Below are positions 54,438 to 63,034 of a stretch of DNA of 64,000 nucleotides, piece after piece. The notes beneath the pieces are model-generated. The model searched no databases, had not been told where the DNA came from, and was given only the letters and a program-made list of their open reading frames with translations. Location of the stretch: positions 3,527,001 through 3,591,000 of the forward strand of contig NZ_CP034443.1 of NCBI RefSeq assembly GCF_003952365.1, written 5' to 3'. Each line of letters begins with the position of its first letter. Within the stretch, counting starts at the first letter, position 1. The position numbers were made by a program, and so were the translations under genes. This DNA comes from Mesorhizobium sp. M9A.F.Ca.ET.002.03.1.2. Lineage in GTDB: Bacteria; Pseudomonadota; Alphaproteobacteria; Rhizobiales; Rhizobiaceae.

Positions 54438-54611
54438 CTAGAGGGCGCCCTTGCCGGTTTCGGGTAACGACTTGAGGCCTGTCAGGAAGAGGGTCCACCT
54501 GGGGCTGAGGGGCGATGGGTCGAGGCGCCCACGGCATCGGATGAACCGTCGCGCGTTGTGCCTGAGATAAGAAGCCCCACCCGCCCGGCTTCCCTGCGTG
54601 TCCTTGCTCAT
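54438..54611 (-). CDS. Candidate 57-residue ORF coupled to the HutC-type regulator
   Basis: The ATG at 54611 overlaps the regulator stop (ATGA), and the frame gives MSKDTQGSRAGGASYLRHNA and an Arg-rich remainder. No family, signal or membrane segment is seen and composition is odd, so it could be chance or a fragment of a lost gene. The rest of the gap, 54227-54437, holds nothing I recognise. Confidence 0.35.
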   Translation of the reverse strand: MSKDTQGSRAGGASYLRHNARRFIRCRGRLDPSPLSPRWTLFLTGLKSLPETGKGAL

Positions 54612-55342
54612 GCGGCGGGCGAGGGCGCGTAGCGGCTGCCCAGCGAATAGCGGCTGCCGACATAGGTGAGCTTGTTGACGGTGGCGACCGCTGTGCCCGA
54701 CCAGGTCCGCCGATGCAGGAGCAGGCAGGGGTCGCCGGGCCGTATCATCAAACGGCGCGCGGCCAGCTCGTCGGCGGCGACGGCCGAGATCACGTGCTCC
54801 ACTTCCGTCAGCGGCGTGGCCCGCTGCAGGTAGTCGTAGGTGGTGGTCGCAACGAAATTTTGCCGGTGATAGTCCGGTGCTAGAGCCGGATTGACGAAGC
54901 GCTCCTCGAGCTGGACGGGCACCTCGTCCTCGAAATGCACGATGATCGAATGGGCGACCGGTCTGCGGCGCATGAACTCGAAGGCGACGATGAGGTCTAG
55001 CGCCGGGTTGCGTATCTTCTCGAGCACGACGACCTCGGCCCTGTGACGTCCGCCGCGCGCGGCGATCTCGCCGGCGATGTTCCTGATTTCGATAAGGGCG
55101 GATTGCGGTTTCGGCGGCGCCACGAAAGTGCCGACACCCTGGATGCGCAGCAGGTGGCCTTCCGAGGTCAGCTCCCTCAACGCACGGTGCACGGTCATTC
55201 GCGAGACGCCGAGCGTGCTGACCAGCTCGTTTTCGGAAGGCAGCCTCCGGTCCTTCGGCCATTTGCCGCTGCCGATGTTGCCGAGCACGTAGTCCTTGAC
55301 CTTTTCGTAGAGTGGCCCGGGGGTTTCGAGAAGCTTGATCAT
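54608..55342 (-). CDS. GntR-family (HutC subfamily) transcriptional regulator
   Basis: A 244-residue repressor-type protein. The winged helix is at 10-75 (RRLPSENELVSTLGVSRMTV), followed by a UTRA effector domain (RRRPVAHSIIVHFEDEVPVQ, HVISAVAADELAARRLMIRP). It closes the importer/dehydrogenase operon and overlaps the dehydrogenase stop by ATGA, so it is made with its targets. Dyads with the TTGTNTATAC pattern before the importer ATPase and before the SDR are likely operators. Despite HutC similarity no hut genes are here. Confidence 0.9.
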   Translation of the reverse strand: MIKLLETPGPLYEKVKDYVLGNIGSGKWPKDRRLPSENELVSTLGVSRMTVHRALRELTSEGHLLRIQGVGTFVAPPKPQSALIEIRNIAGEIAARGGRHRAEVVVLEKIRNPALDLIVAFEFMRRRPVAHSIIVHFEDEVPVQLEERFVNPALAPDYHRQNFVATTTYDYLQRATPLTEVEHVISAVAADELAARRLMIRPGDPCLLLHRRTWSGTAVATVNKLTYVGSRYSLGSRYAPSPAA

Positions 55343-56343
55343 CGCTCGGCCTCCATTCGGACGATGGTCTTCAGGCCGCGGCTCGCGCCTGCGATCAGGC
55401 GCTGGTAGGCGGCGGGAATCTCGCCGATCGCGATCTCCTCGGCCACGAAACGCGACAACGCGGGAGCGAAATCACCAAGCATCGCGACGGCCGGCGCAAG
55501 CTCGTCGGCGAAGGCGTGGCAGCCGACCAGCGCGATCTCGCGCTCGACCAGCAGGTTCGGGTCGAGGTCGAGGCGGCCATGCGAAATGCCAACCAGCGCC
55601 AGCGTGCCACCGCCGGCCAAAAGATCGAGCAGCCGCGCCATCACCGCCACGCTCCCCGTCGCGTCGATGGCATGGCGCAGGGTGGGATCACGGGGCAGGG
55701 CGTCCAGGTCGACAGCGGTTGCGCCGGTCACCTCGGCCACAAGTTCCGCACGCGCCGCATTGCGGTCGGCGATGAGGAGCGGTCTCTCGCCGGACCGCGA
55801 CAGGATGAGCGCAGCCAGCCCGCCGATCGGGCCGCAGCCGGCGATAAGCACCGGCGCCCCGGCCGGTGCCGACAGTCGCCGCACCGCGTGCAGGGCGACC
55901 GCCAGCGGCTCCGCCATGGCGGCGATCGCGGGATCGAGCGCGGGGTCGTGGCGCAGGAGCAGCCGCGCCGGCAGCTCCGTCTCTTCCGCGAAGCCGCCGT
56001 CGCAGACCTCGCCCACAAAACCCAGCCTGGCACAGACATTATGCAGACCGGCCCGGCAAGCAGGACATTCGCCGCACCAGAAACGCGAATCGGCGACGAC
56101 CCGGTCTCCGATGGCCAACTGGGACACGCCGGGCCCCACGGCGGTCACTTTACCGGCGAACTCATGTCCGGCGACACTCGGCGCGCGGCTGACCCACTGA
56201 CCGGTGCGGAAGTTATGGAGGTCGGAGCCGCATATGCCGGCAGCCGTCACCCTGAGCCGCACCCAGCCAGGCGCCGGTTGGCCGGGAGACGGCACATCCT
56301 CAACCCGCAAATCGCCCGCCGCATGGAGTCTGGCCGCCTTCAT
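55339..56343 (-). CDS. Zinc-binding (MDR) alcohol/polyol dehydrogenase
   Basis: A 334-residue dehydrogenase of the sorbitol/threonine type: GICGSDLH with the catalytic Cys, GHEFAGKV with its His/Glu, four structural cysteines in CGECPACRAGLHNVC, and GCGPIGGL for NAD. It sits between the HisD-like enzyme and the regulator, six bases after the former. A 2-position oxidation of a polyol-like substrate is a reasonable guess. Confidence 0.88.
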   Translation of the reverse strand: MKAARLHAAGDLRVEDVPSPGQPAPGWVRLRVTAAGICGSDLHNFRTGQWVSRAPSVAGHEFAGKVTAVGPGVSQLAIGDRVVADSRFWCGECPACRAGLHNVCARLGFVGEVCDGGFAEETELPARLLLRHDPALDPAIAAMAEPLAVALHAVRRLSAPAGAPVLIAGCGPIGGLAALILSRSGERPLLIADRNAARAELVAEVTGATAVDLDALPRDPTLRHAIDATGSVAVMARLLDLLAGGGTLALVGISHGRLDLDPNLLVEREIALVGCHAFADELAPAVAMLGDFAPALSRFVAEEIAIGEIPAAYQRLIAGASRGLKTIVRMEAER

Positions 56344-56349
56344 CGTCCG

Positions 56350-57672
56350 CTACCGCACCAGATATTGGTCGCGCACGTCGGAGACGGCGTGTTCGTGCGA
56401 GGAGAAGCCTTCGTAACGGGCAAGCGTACGCGCATGGCGCGCGAATTCCGGATAGGCCGCGGCCGTCACGTAGCCGATGGAAGAGCGCTTGACGAAATCC
56501 GTGACCGAGAGCGGCCCGCAGGTACGCGCCCAGCGGCTGGTCGGCAGGACGGCATTGGGGCCTAGTCCGAAATTGCCGATCGAGACCGGCGTGTGCGGCC
56601 CCATCAGGATCTCGGCGGCTTCGGTGATGTGGCCAAGGTGCGCGAAGGGATCGGTTGAGAGGATCTCCAGATGCTCCGGTGCGTAATCGTTGATGAAGCG
56701 GTAGCTCTCCTCGATCGAGCCCGTCAGCACGATGCCGCCACAGGCGCCGCTCAGCACCGCGGTGGAGAACGCGACCCGCTGCTTGGTCATGCGCGCCCAG
56801 TGCTCGGGCAGCGCGGCCAACGCCTCCTCCGCCACGCGGCGGCTGTGGGTCACTAGATAGGCCGATGAGTCCGGCCCGTGCTCCGCCTCGATGAGCAGGT
56901 CGAGCGCGGCCAGCCCGCCTTGCACGCTGTCGTCGGCGAGGATGATCGCCTCGGACGGACCGGCTGGAAGGCCGGGGTCGATCACTCCGGCAAGCAGCCG
57001 CTTGGCCGCAACGACCCAGGGGCTGCCCGGCCCGACGATCTTGAGCACGGCCTTGACCGTCTCCGTGCCGTAGGCGACCGCGGCGACCGCCTGCGCGCCG
57101 CCACATTTGTAGACCGTTTCGACACCGGCGATGCGCGCCGCGACCAGCGTCGCTGCGTCCACCGAACCGTCGGGTGCCGGCGGCGTGACGATGGCGAGCT
57201 CCGGGACGCCCGCCACCACGGCGGGCACCGCGGTCATCATTGTGACCGAAGGGAACGCTCCCTTGCCGCGCGGAATATAGAGCGCCACCGAGCGGATCGG
57301 CGTGAAGCGGTCCCCGGCATAGGCGCCGGGCCGCATTTCCTTGAGCCACATGGCTTCCGGCTTTTGCTCCTCGTGGAAATGCCGGATGTTGTCGATGCCG
57401 AAACGAATGGCGGCGACCACGTCCTCGTCCACCATGTCGAAGGCGGCGTCGAACTCGGCGGGGCTGACCTTGAGCCGCGTGGCATCGAGATCCGCCTTGT
57501 CAAAGTCGCGGGCGAAGCGGACGAGCGCGGCGTCGCCTTCCGTTCGGACCGCCTCGATGATCGGTGCGGCCTTCTCCATAAAGCCGGAGAGATCGGTCTC
57601 GGAGCGCCGCATCAATGCCGCGCGGCTGGCGGTGTCGAGCTGGCTCAAGTCATGGAATGATACGTTTGGCAT
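56350..57672 (-). CDS. HisD-family dehydrogenase, probably not histidinol dehydrogenase
   Basis: A 440-residue homologue of HisD. The catalytic pair Glu333/His334 (APEHL) and zinc ligands His265 and His426 are retained. Three key HisD positions differ: zinc ligand Gln259 of E. coli is Glu262, zinc ligand Asp360 is Asn367, and substrate-contacting His367 is Ala374. No other his gene is nearby; the partners are an importer and two other dehydrogenases. HpsN, which oxidises dihydroxypropanesulfonate, is a HisD homologue found with an SDR and a zinc dehydrogenase, so a related role is a working idea. Start at 57672 has AAGGGAAA. Confidence 0.85.
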   Translation of the reverse strand: MPNVSFHDLSQLDTASRAALMRRSETDLSGFMEKAAPIIEAVRTEGDAALVRFARDFDKADLDATRLKVSPAEFDAAFDMVDEDVVAAIRFGIDNIRHFHEEQKPEAMWLKEMRPGAYAGDRFTPIRSVALYIPRGKGAFPSVTMMTAVPAVVAGVPELAIVTPPAPDGSVDAATLVAARIAGVETVYKCGGAQAVAAVAYGTETVKAVLKIVGPGSPWVVAAKRLLAGVIDPGLPAGPSEAIILADDSVQGGLAALDLLIEAEHGPDSSAYLVTHSRRVAEEALAALPEHWARMTKQRVAFSTAVLSGACGGIVLTGSIEESYRFINDYAPEHLEILSTDPFAHLGHITEAAEILMGPHTPVSIGNFGLGPNAVLPTSRWARTCGPLSVTDFVKRSSIGYVTAAAYPEFARHARTLARYEGFSSHEHAVSDVRDQYLVR

Positions 57673-57708
57673 CGGATTTCCCTTTCCGGCCCGGCAGGCC
57701 GGCATTCC

Positions 57709-58509
57709 TCATTTCGATTTCAGGAAGATGTCGAGCCCGACCAGCCTGTCGAGCAGGAACACGGCGACAGCCGAGCAGGCGATGAAGACCACGGAGATCG
57801 CGGCAAGGTCCGGCGTGATGATCGAGCGGATGGAATTGTAGATCAGCACCGGCAGCGTCACGATGCGCGCATCGACGAGCAGCAGGCTGACCAGGAACTC
57901 GTTGAGCGCCAGGATGAACATCAGCAGCGAGCCGGTGATCACCCCCGGCATCACCGCCGGCAAGGTGACGGAGAAGAACACCTGGAGCGGCGGCGCGCCG
58001 CAATTGGCGGCGGCCAGTTCTAGGTCCGGGTCAAGCCCGGTGGCGCTCGCCGTGACCGCCCAGATCATGAAGGGGAGGTTGATGACGCAGCAGGCGATGC
58101 CGACTGGCCAGAGCTGGCCGAGAATGCCGGCCTTGCCGAAGATCAGCATGAGACCGATGCCCGATCCGATCAGCGGGATGGTGAAGGGCAAAAGCAGATA
58201 GATCTGGATCGTCTTTTCGAAACGCACCGCGTATTTCGCCAGCGCGATGCCGGCCAGCGTGCCCACGGGAATGGCAACGATCGTACAGACCGTCGCGACC
58301 TGGAGCGTGCGCCAGAAAGCGTTGCGCAGGTCGGAAGCCTGCGAGATGCGCGCGTACCACCGCAGCGACAGCCCGTCCGGCGGAAAGGTGATGATGTTGC
58401 CGCCGGTGAAGGAAGCGCCGAGCACCACGATCGTCGGCGCCGAAAGCGTCACCAGGGCGATCGTCACCAGGGTCCACAGGACAACGGATTTGCTGCGCGA
58501 GCCGCTCAC
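57709..58509 (-). CDS. ABC transporter permease (PotC-like)
   Basis: A 266-residue permease starting with GTG 58509, which overlaps the potB-like stop (GTGA) and has GGAGG upstream. Six helices; the EAA loop reads ELAAANCGAPPLQVFFSVTL. It is the second pore subunit of a spermidine/putrescine-type importer. A longer upstream frame is an artefact. Confidence 0.9.
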   Translation of the reverse strand: MSGSRSKSVVLWTLVTIALVTLSAPTIVVLGASFTGGNIITFPPDGLSLRWYARISQASDLRNAFWRTLQVATVCTIVAIPVGTLAGIALAKYAVRFEKTIQIYLLLPFTIPLIGSGIGLMLIFGKAGILGQLWPVGIACCVINLPFMIWAVTASATGLDPDLELAAANCGAPPLQVFFSVTLPAVMPGVITGSLLMFILALNEFLVSLLLVDARIVTLPVLIYNSIRSIITPDLAAISVVFIACSAVAVFLLDRLVGLDIFLKSK

Positions 58510-59450
58510 GTCCGGGACCTCCCCATGGCCAGCGTTCCGGCTCCGAACAGCGCGAATACGAGGCCGACAAGGATCGACCCGAGCGCGACCAGCATAAGCG
58601 CCAGCGTCGCGCCGAGGCCCTGGTCGGAGGTTCGGAAGAACTGGTCGTAGATGGCATTGGCGATGAAGTCCTGCGAGCCGCCGCCAAGAATCGCGGGGAC
58701 CGCGAAATCGGTGAGCGAAAGCGTCAGCACCACCACGCCGGCGCCGATGAAGCCCGGACGAGCGAGCGGCAGCACGACATGGATGAAGGTGCGAACCCAG
58801 TTCGCGCCGAGCGATCCAGCGGCCGCCTCCAGCTCTTCGGGAATGGCTGTGAGCGCCGGCGCGAGCATCAGCACGGCGAAGGGCAACATGTACTGGACGA
58901 GGCCGAACAGCACGGCGGGATAATTGTAGATGAGCCGCATCGGCGCGACCCCGACAAGGCCGAGCGCCTCGTTTACCATGCCCTGGTTGCCGAGGATGAT
59001 CAGCCAGCCATAGGCACGCACCACCTGGCCGATGAAGAAGGGCAGAAACAGCGCAATCAGCAGGAATTTTCGCAGTCTTGGCGAAGCCGTGCGCACCATC
59101 AGATAGGCGTAGGGGAAGGCGAAGACGAGCGTCACCGCCGTGACGACCAGGGCGGCGACGAGGCTGCGCCGCGCGACGACGAGGAACAGTGGCTCGGTCA
59201 GCGCCCGCATGAAATTGGCTATGGAATAATCGTCCGAGAACTGGAAGGTGGTGGTGTCGAGCGTGCGCAGGCTCGTATCCGCGATCTGGACGAGACCCAG
59301 CACGAGCAGTCCGACAAGCAGCACCGCCGGAAGCAGCATCAGATAGGGCGTGGCGCGCCTGAAGCGTGCCGGCCAGATGGCGGCGGCAACGCCTTCCAAC
59401 GCATCCATGATGCGCCATTTCAGGGGATAGGCTGTCCCGGCTGCCCGCAT
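58506..59450 (-). CDS. ABC transporter permease (PotB-like)
   Basis: A 314-residue permease with the first helix at YLMLLPAVLLVGLLVLGLVQ and EAA loop EAAAGSLGANWVRTFIHVVL. The start is uncertain: ATG 59450 or ATG 59408 (MDALEGVAAA), neither with a clear ribosome site. It lies 129 bp after the receptor gene and is coupled to the second permease. Confidence 0.9.
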   Translation of the reverse strand: MRAAGTAYPLKWRIMDALEGVAAAIWPARFRRATPYLMLLPAVLLVGLLVLGLVQIADTSLRTLDTTTFQFSDDYSIANFMRALTEPLFLVVARRSLVAALVVTAVTLVFAFPYAYLMVRTASPRLRKFLLIALFLPFFIGQVVRAYGWLIILGNQGMVNEALGLVGVAPMRLIYNYPAVLFGLVQYMLPFAVLMLAPALTAIPEELEAAAGSLGANWVRTFIHVVLPLARPGFIGAGVVVLTLSLTDFAVPAILGGGSQDFIANAIYDQFFRTSDQGLGATLALMLVALGSILVGLVFALFGAGTLAMGRSRT

Positions 59451-59579
59451 GAAAAATCCGTATCCGACGTCGTGAACGAGCCGGTGCCGCGCTGGAGCAA
59501 TTCCTGGAAAAAGTATATAGCGTTTTCCGCTCGGAATTGCGTAAAAACAAAGAGTTAGCGCGGCACTGGCCGTCCGGCG

Positions 59580-60686
59580 TCAACCCTGCATGATTGCCTT
59601 GAATTTCGAAAACCACTCGCTCTCATTCTCGACCTGGACCTTCGACGAGATGCGGATGAGATGCTTGAAATCCTCTTCGGTGGTCGGATAGGACGGATCG
59701 TCCACCAGATCCTTGGGCGGTGTGAGGCCCGGCACCACGCCCGGCAAGCCTAGGCCGTCCAGCCAGACCTGCTGCGCTTCCTTGGTCAGCGCATGGTTGA
59801 TGTACTGCTTGGCCCAGTAGAGTTCGTTTTCCGGCAGCCCCTTGGGAATCCAAAGACCGTCCGTATCGAACTTCGCACCCTCTTCCGGCACGACCCATTC
59901 GATTTCCACACCGTTCTTGCGGGCCTCTCGCGCATTGGTCGAGATGGTGCAGGCGGCGTCGATCTCACCGTTCTGGAACCAGGTGGTGAAGTCGGGATCC
60001 TCGCCGAGCAGCGGCTGCTGCGCCTTCATCTTGGTGATGAAATCCCAAGCCGGCTGCATGTTGGAGGGTATATCCTCCAGCTTGCCGCCACCGGCGACCT
60101 GGGCGGGGAAATGGAAGCCGATGCCGTCATTGTAGAAGGCAAGCCGGCCCTTGAACTTCGGGTCGAGAAGATCCTTCCAGGACTTCGGCGGTCCGTCCGG
60201 GAACGCCGCGGGCCGATAGGCGAGCACATAGACATAGCCGTACGTATTGACGATCGGGAAGCCTTCCAGGCCGGCCGGTTTGGCAAGGTCCGTCACATTG
60301 GCGAGGTTCGGCAGGTCGGAGAGGTCTTCCGTCACGCCGCGCAATGCCGATTTCGTCGCATTGGTGGTGGTGTCCCAGTTGATGTGGATCGGCGCGACCC
60401 GGTTCTGCGCCACGGCGGCCCACACCTTGGGCTGGATCTCGTTGTCTTCGGTCAGGTCGTGACGGACGGCAATCCCGGTCATTTTGGTGAAGCTGTCGGA
60501 CACGCCAGCCTTCAGGCTGTCCACCCAGCTGCCGCCCCAGGCGCGCACGATGATCTCGGCCGGCTTTTCCGGTTCCTGCGCATAGGCGCCGCGCAGGCCG
60601 AGCGCCGAGGCGCCGCCGAGCGCGGCGGTGGCCTGAAGGAAGGTTCTGCGGGAAAGATGGGATAATGTCGGCTTGAAGCGCTTCAT
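59580..60686 (-). CDS. ABC transporter substrate-binding protein (PotD/family 1-like), Tat signal
   Basis: Periplasmic receptor of 368 residues. The start at 60686 (MKRFKPTLSHLSRRTFLQAT) has AGGAG seven bases upstream and yields a twin-arginine signal cleaved at AYAQ. The body fits the spermidine/putrescine/Fe family: EIIVRAWGGSWVDSLKAGVS at the start of the mature part and FQNGEIDAACTISTNAREAR in the middle. The ligand need not be a polyamine; sugars, polyols and opines use the same family. Confidence 0.88.
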   Translation of the reverse strand: MKRFKPTLSHLSRRTFLQATAALGGASALGLRGAYAQEPEKPAEIIVRAWGGSWVDSLKAGVSDSFTKMTGIAVRHDLTEDNEIQPKVWAAVAQNRVAPIHINWDTTTNATKSALRGVTEDLSDLPNLANVTDLAKPAGLEGFPIVNTYGYVYVLAYRPAAFPDGPPKSWKDLLDPKFKGRLAFYNDGIGFHFPAQVAGGGKLEDIPSNMQPAWDFITKMKAQQPLLGEDPDFTTWFQNGEIDAACTISTNAREARKNGVEIEWVVPEEGAKFDTDGLWIPKGLPENELYWAKQYINHALTKEAQQVWLDGLGLPGVVPGLTPPKDLVDDPSYPTTEEDFKHLIRISSKVQVENESEWFSKFKAIMQG

Positions 60687-60721
60687 CTGCATTCTCCTCT
60701 GGGTTTGACCGGCTTCCGGTT

Positions 60722-61867
60722 CTATCGAAAAACAAGCATGTCCCTGGCATTCCACCCCAGGAACACGCTTTCGCCTATGTCGAACTGCGTGTGCGCGGCG
60801 GGATCATGGTCGAAGACGCGCATGACCTCGTCGCCAATCGCGGCGCAGGCCACCTCGTAGACCATGCGCTCGCCTTCGAAGATCGTGTCGGTCACAGTCC
60901 CGGCCAGCACGCAATCGAGCTTCGACAGCTGAGCGGCATCGCCGGCGAGACGGATTTGTTCGGCGCGGAGCGCTCCCGAGGCCTTGTCGCCCTCCGCAGG
61001 TGGATTGGCCGGATCGCCGACCTTTCCGACAAGCATCAGATCACCTCGAAGGATCGAGACGTCGCCTCCTTTCGAAACGGCACGTACCGTTCCGGCAACG
61101 AAGTTGGTGACGCCGATGAAATTGGCGACGAAGGCGTTGCGGGGCTGACGGTAGGTTTGGATCGGCCGCGCCTTTTGCTGGATCTCGCCCTGATCCATGA
61201 CGACAATGTCGTCGGAAACCACCAGCGCCTCGCGCTGGTCGTGGGTGACGTTGATCGTGGTGACGCCGAGTTCGCGCTGGATGCGGCGGAATTCGAGCTG
61301 CATTTCCTCGCGCAGCTTGCGGTCCAGCGCAGCCAGTGGCTCATCGAGAAGCAACAGGTCGGGCTCGAACACCAGAGCGCGCGCGATCGCGACGCGCTGC
61401 TGCTGGCCGCCGGAAAGTTCGTGAATGCGCCTGCCGCCATAGCCCCCGAGCCGGACCAGCGCGAGATAGCGCTCGACGCGGTCGGGAATGGTGCGCGCGT
61501 CGCGCCGACGCATCTTCAGCGGGAAGGCGACATTCTCGGCCGCCGTCATATGCGGAAACAGCGCAAGCCTCTGAAAGACCATGCCGATCGAGCGCTTGTG
61601 CGGCGGCACCGCGCTCACCGCTTCGCCGTTGATGAAGATCTCGCCGCTGCTCGGGGTCTGGAACCCGGCGATCATTCGCAGGAGGGTTGTCTTGCCGGAC
61701 CCCGAAGGCCCCAGAATGGTGAGGAACCGGCCCTTCGGCAGATCGAAGGACGCATTCTTGACGGCATGAACCCCATCGAAGTCCATCCCGACGTTGCGCA
61801 CCGCGACCGCGATTTCCCTGCCGCTTTCCGCTTCGTGCGAAGCTGCGGCCCGGAAAGGCTCCTGCAT
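60722..61867 (-). CDS. ABC transporter ATP-binding protein (PotA-like)
   Basis: A 381-residue ATPase starting MQEPFRAAASHEAESGREIA. Walker A GPSGSGKT, signature LSGGQQQR, Walker B LLLLDEPLAALD and H-loop NVTHDQ are followed by a TOBE domain (ALRAEQIRLAGDAAQ). It is the first gene of a seven-gene minus-strand operon running to the HutC-type regulator, and an operator-like sequence lies 55-75 bp upstream of its start. Confidence 0.92.
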   Translation of the reverse strand: MQEPFRAAASHEAESGREIAVAVRNVGMDFDGVHAVKNASFDLPKGRFLTILGPSGSGKTTLLRMIAGFQTPSSGEIFINGEAVSAVPPHKRSIGMVFQRLALFPHMTAAENVAFPLKMRRRDARTIPDRVERYLALVRLGGYGGRRIHELSGGQQQRVAIARALVFEPDLLLLDEPLAALDRKLREEMQLEFRRIQRELGVTTINVTHDQREALVVSDDIVVMDQGEIQQKARPIQTYRQPRNAFVANFIGVTNFVAGTVRAVSKGGDVSILRGDLMLVGKVGDPANPPAEGDKASGALRAEQIRLAGDAAQLSKLDCVLAGTVTDTIFEGERMVYEVACAAIGDEVMRVFDHDPAAHTQFDIGESVFLGWNARDMLVFR

Positions 61868-61920
61868 TGTGGTTCCCCTTTTCGTCACCGGTCGCATGCA
61901 AGAACGCCCAGCGTATGAGG

Positions 61921-61943
61921 TGGTATATACAACCATATACAAG
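61921..61943 (-). promoter_or_regulatory. Candidate HutC-type operator before the importer operon
   Basis: Contains the perfect palindrome GTATATAC (61923-61930) and a further CATATAC (61934-61940) 11 bp along, which places the two half-sites on one helix face. On the minus strand the core reads TTGTATATACC. A similar core, TTGTCTATACA, lies before the SDR gene. HutC-family proteins favour such TGTATA-type dyads. Confidence 0.55.
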
Positions 61944-61983
61944 TCGGGTCTACACGCTTCTTGTTGCACCGCACCTATATCGC

Positions 61984-62757
61984 TCAGATGGACGCGAGGT
62001 AGCCGCCGTCGACGGGAAGGCAATGTCCGGTGACATAGGCGGATGCCCCGCTCGCCAGGAACACAACGGCTCCGGCCAGATCCTGCATCGTGCCGAAGCG
62101 CCGCTGCGGGATCTTGGCCAGCATCGCCGCCTGCCAGTCGGGATCCTCATAGAAGACATCCGTCATCGCCGTATGGAAATACCCCGGAGCGATGGCGTTG
62201 ACGCGGATGCCGAGCGATGCCCATTCCGCGGCGAGCGCCCGCGTCATGCCCAGAAGCCCGGACTTGGACGAGCCGTAGGGTACGGCGGTCGGAATGCCGA
62301 CATAGGAGGTCAGCGAGCAAAGATTGATGATCGCGCCGCCGCTCTTGCCGGCGGCCATGCGTCGCGCCGCGGCCTGCGCGCAGAAGAAAGCGCCTTTCAG
62401 ATTGGTCGATATGATGCGGTCCCACACCGCCTCGTCAACGTCGAGCGAGGGCTGGACCTGCTCATAGCCGGCGTTGTTGACCAGAATGTCGAGCCCGCCA
62501 AAGGCTTCCGCGACCTCGTCGACCACCACGCGGATGCGATCGGTGTCGAGCACGTCGAGAGACCGGCAAAGCGACCTTCGCCCGACAGCGCCAATTCGGT
62601 CCGCCGTCCCACGAAGGGATGTTTCGTCGCGGGCGGTCACCGCGACGTCGGCACCGGCTGCGGAGAGCGCCTCTGCCATAGCCTGGCCGATGCCGCGGCT
62701 GGCGCCCGTCACCAGCGCCTTTTTTCCCGTCAGGTCGAACAAGCGAGTGGCGTCCAT
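61984..62757 (-). CDS. SDR family oxidoreductase
   Basis: A classical 257-residue short-chain dehydrogenase: TGASRGIG at the NAD site, NNAG, CSLTSYVG with the catalytic Ser, YGSSK with Tyr/Lys, and HCLPVDGGYL near the end. The start at 62757 (MDATRLFDLTG) fits family length. It is upstream of the importer genes on the same strand and shares operator-like sequences with them, so it probably belongs to the same pathway. Confidence 0.9.
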   Translation of the reverse strand: MDATRLFDLTGKKALVTGASRGIGQAMAEALSAAGADVAVTARDETSLRGTADRIGAVGRRSLCRSLDVLDTDRIRVVVDEVAEAFGGLDILVNNAGYEQVQPSLDVDEAVWDRIISTNLKGAFFCAQAAARRMAAGKSGGAIINLCSLTSYVGIPTAVPYGSSKSGLLGMTRALAAEWASLGIRVNAIAPGYFHTAMTDVFYEDPDWQAAMLAKIPQRRFGTMQDLAGAVVFLASGASAYVTGHCLPVDGGYLASI

Positions 62758-62830
62758 GCCGTCATGGTTCCTGCATTTTTCCAAAAAATTGCATGCGGTC
62801 GGCTTGGAAACGAACACCAGTTGCGGCCGG

Positions 62831-62841
62831 TTGTCTATACA
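62831..62841 (-). promoter_or_regulatory. Candidate HutC-type operator before the SDR gene
   Basis: TTGTCTATACA, a near-palindrome that matches the core before the importer operon at 9 of 11 positions. It lies about 75 bp upstream of the SDR start, in a 277-bp gap that otherwise holds only a short repeat. Confidence 0.4.
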
Positions 62842-62855
62842 TCTTGCGCTGGGCT

Positions 62856-62881
62856 GGGCGGTCTCCGCCAAAATGACACGG
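62856..62881 (+). repeat. Short repeat, copy 1, beside the cytochrome c gene
   Basis: GGGCGGTC followed after three bases by GCCAAAATGACACGG. Nearly the same sequence, in the same orientation, occurs at 63507-63530. The pair encloses the small cytochrome c gene. It may be the decayed end of an insertion sequence; no transposase is left. Confidence 0.55.
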
Positions 62882-63034
62882 CGCCGAGACGCTGCCTGGC
62901 GTGAATCCGACCAAGGCGTTCGTCCAACCTCGGGCAGATATCAATCGTCGCGGTCCAGAGCCAAGTTGGTTGGCGCCTGGAACGTGCACCAATCCATACA
63001 GCAAGCCATTGGCGAACTTCGCTGTTGCCGGAAT

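Noticed and set aside
54438..55262. 274-codon frame over the HutC-type regulator
   Set aside because: Most of it is out of frame with the regulator's clear winged helix; only the last 57 codons, with an ATGA start, are kept as a weak candidate.
57709..59616. 635-codon frame that would join the two PotB/PotC-type permeases
   Set aside because: Its first half is a shadow of the PotB-like gene; the GTG with GGAGG at 58509 gives a normal PotC-like protein.
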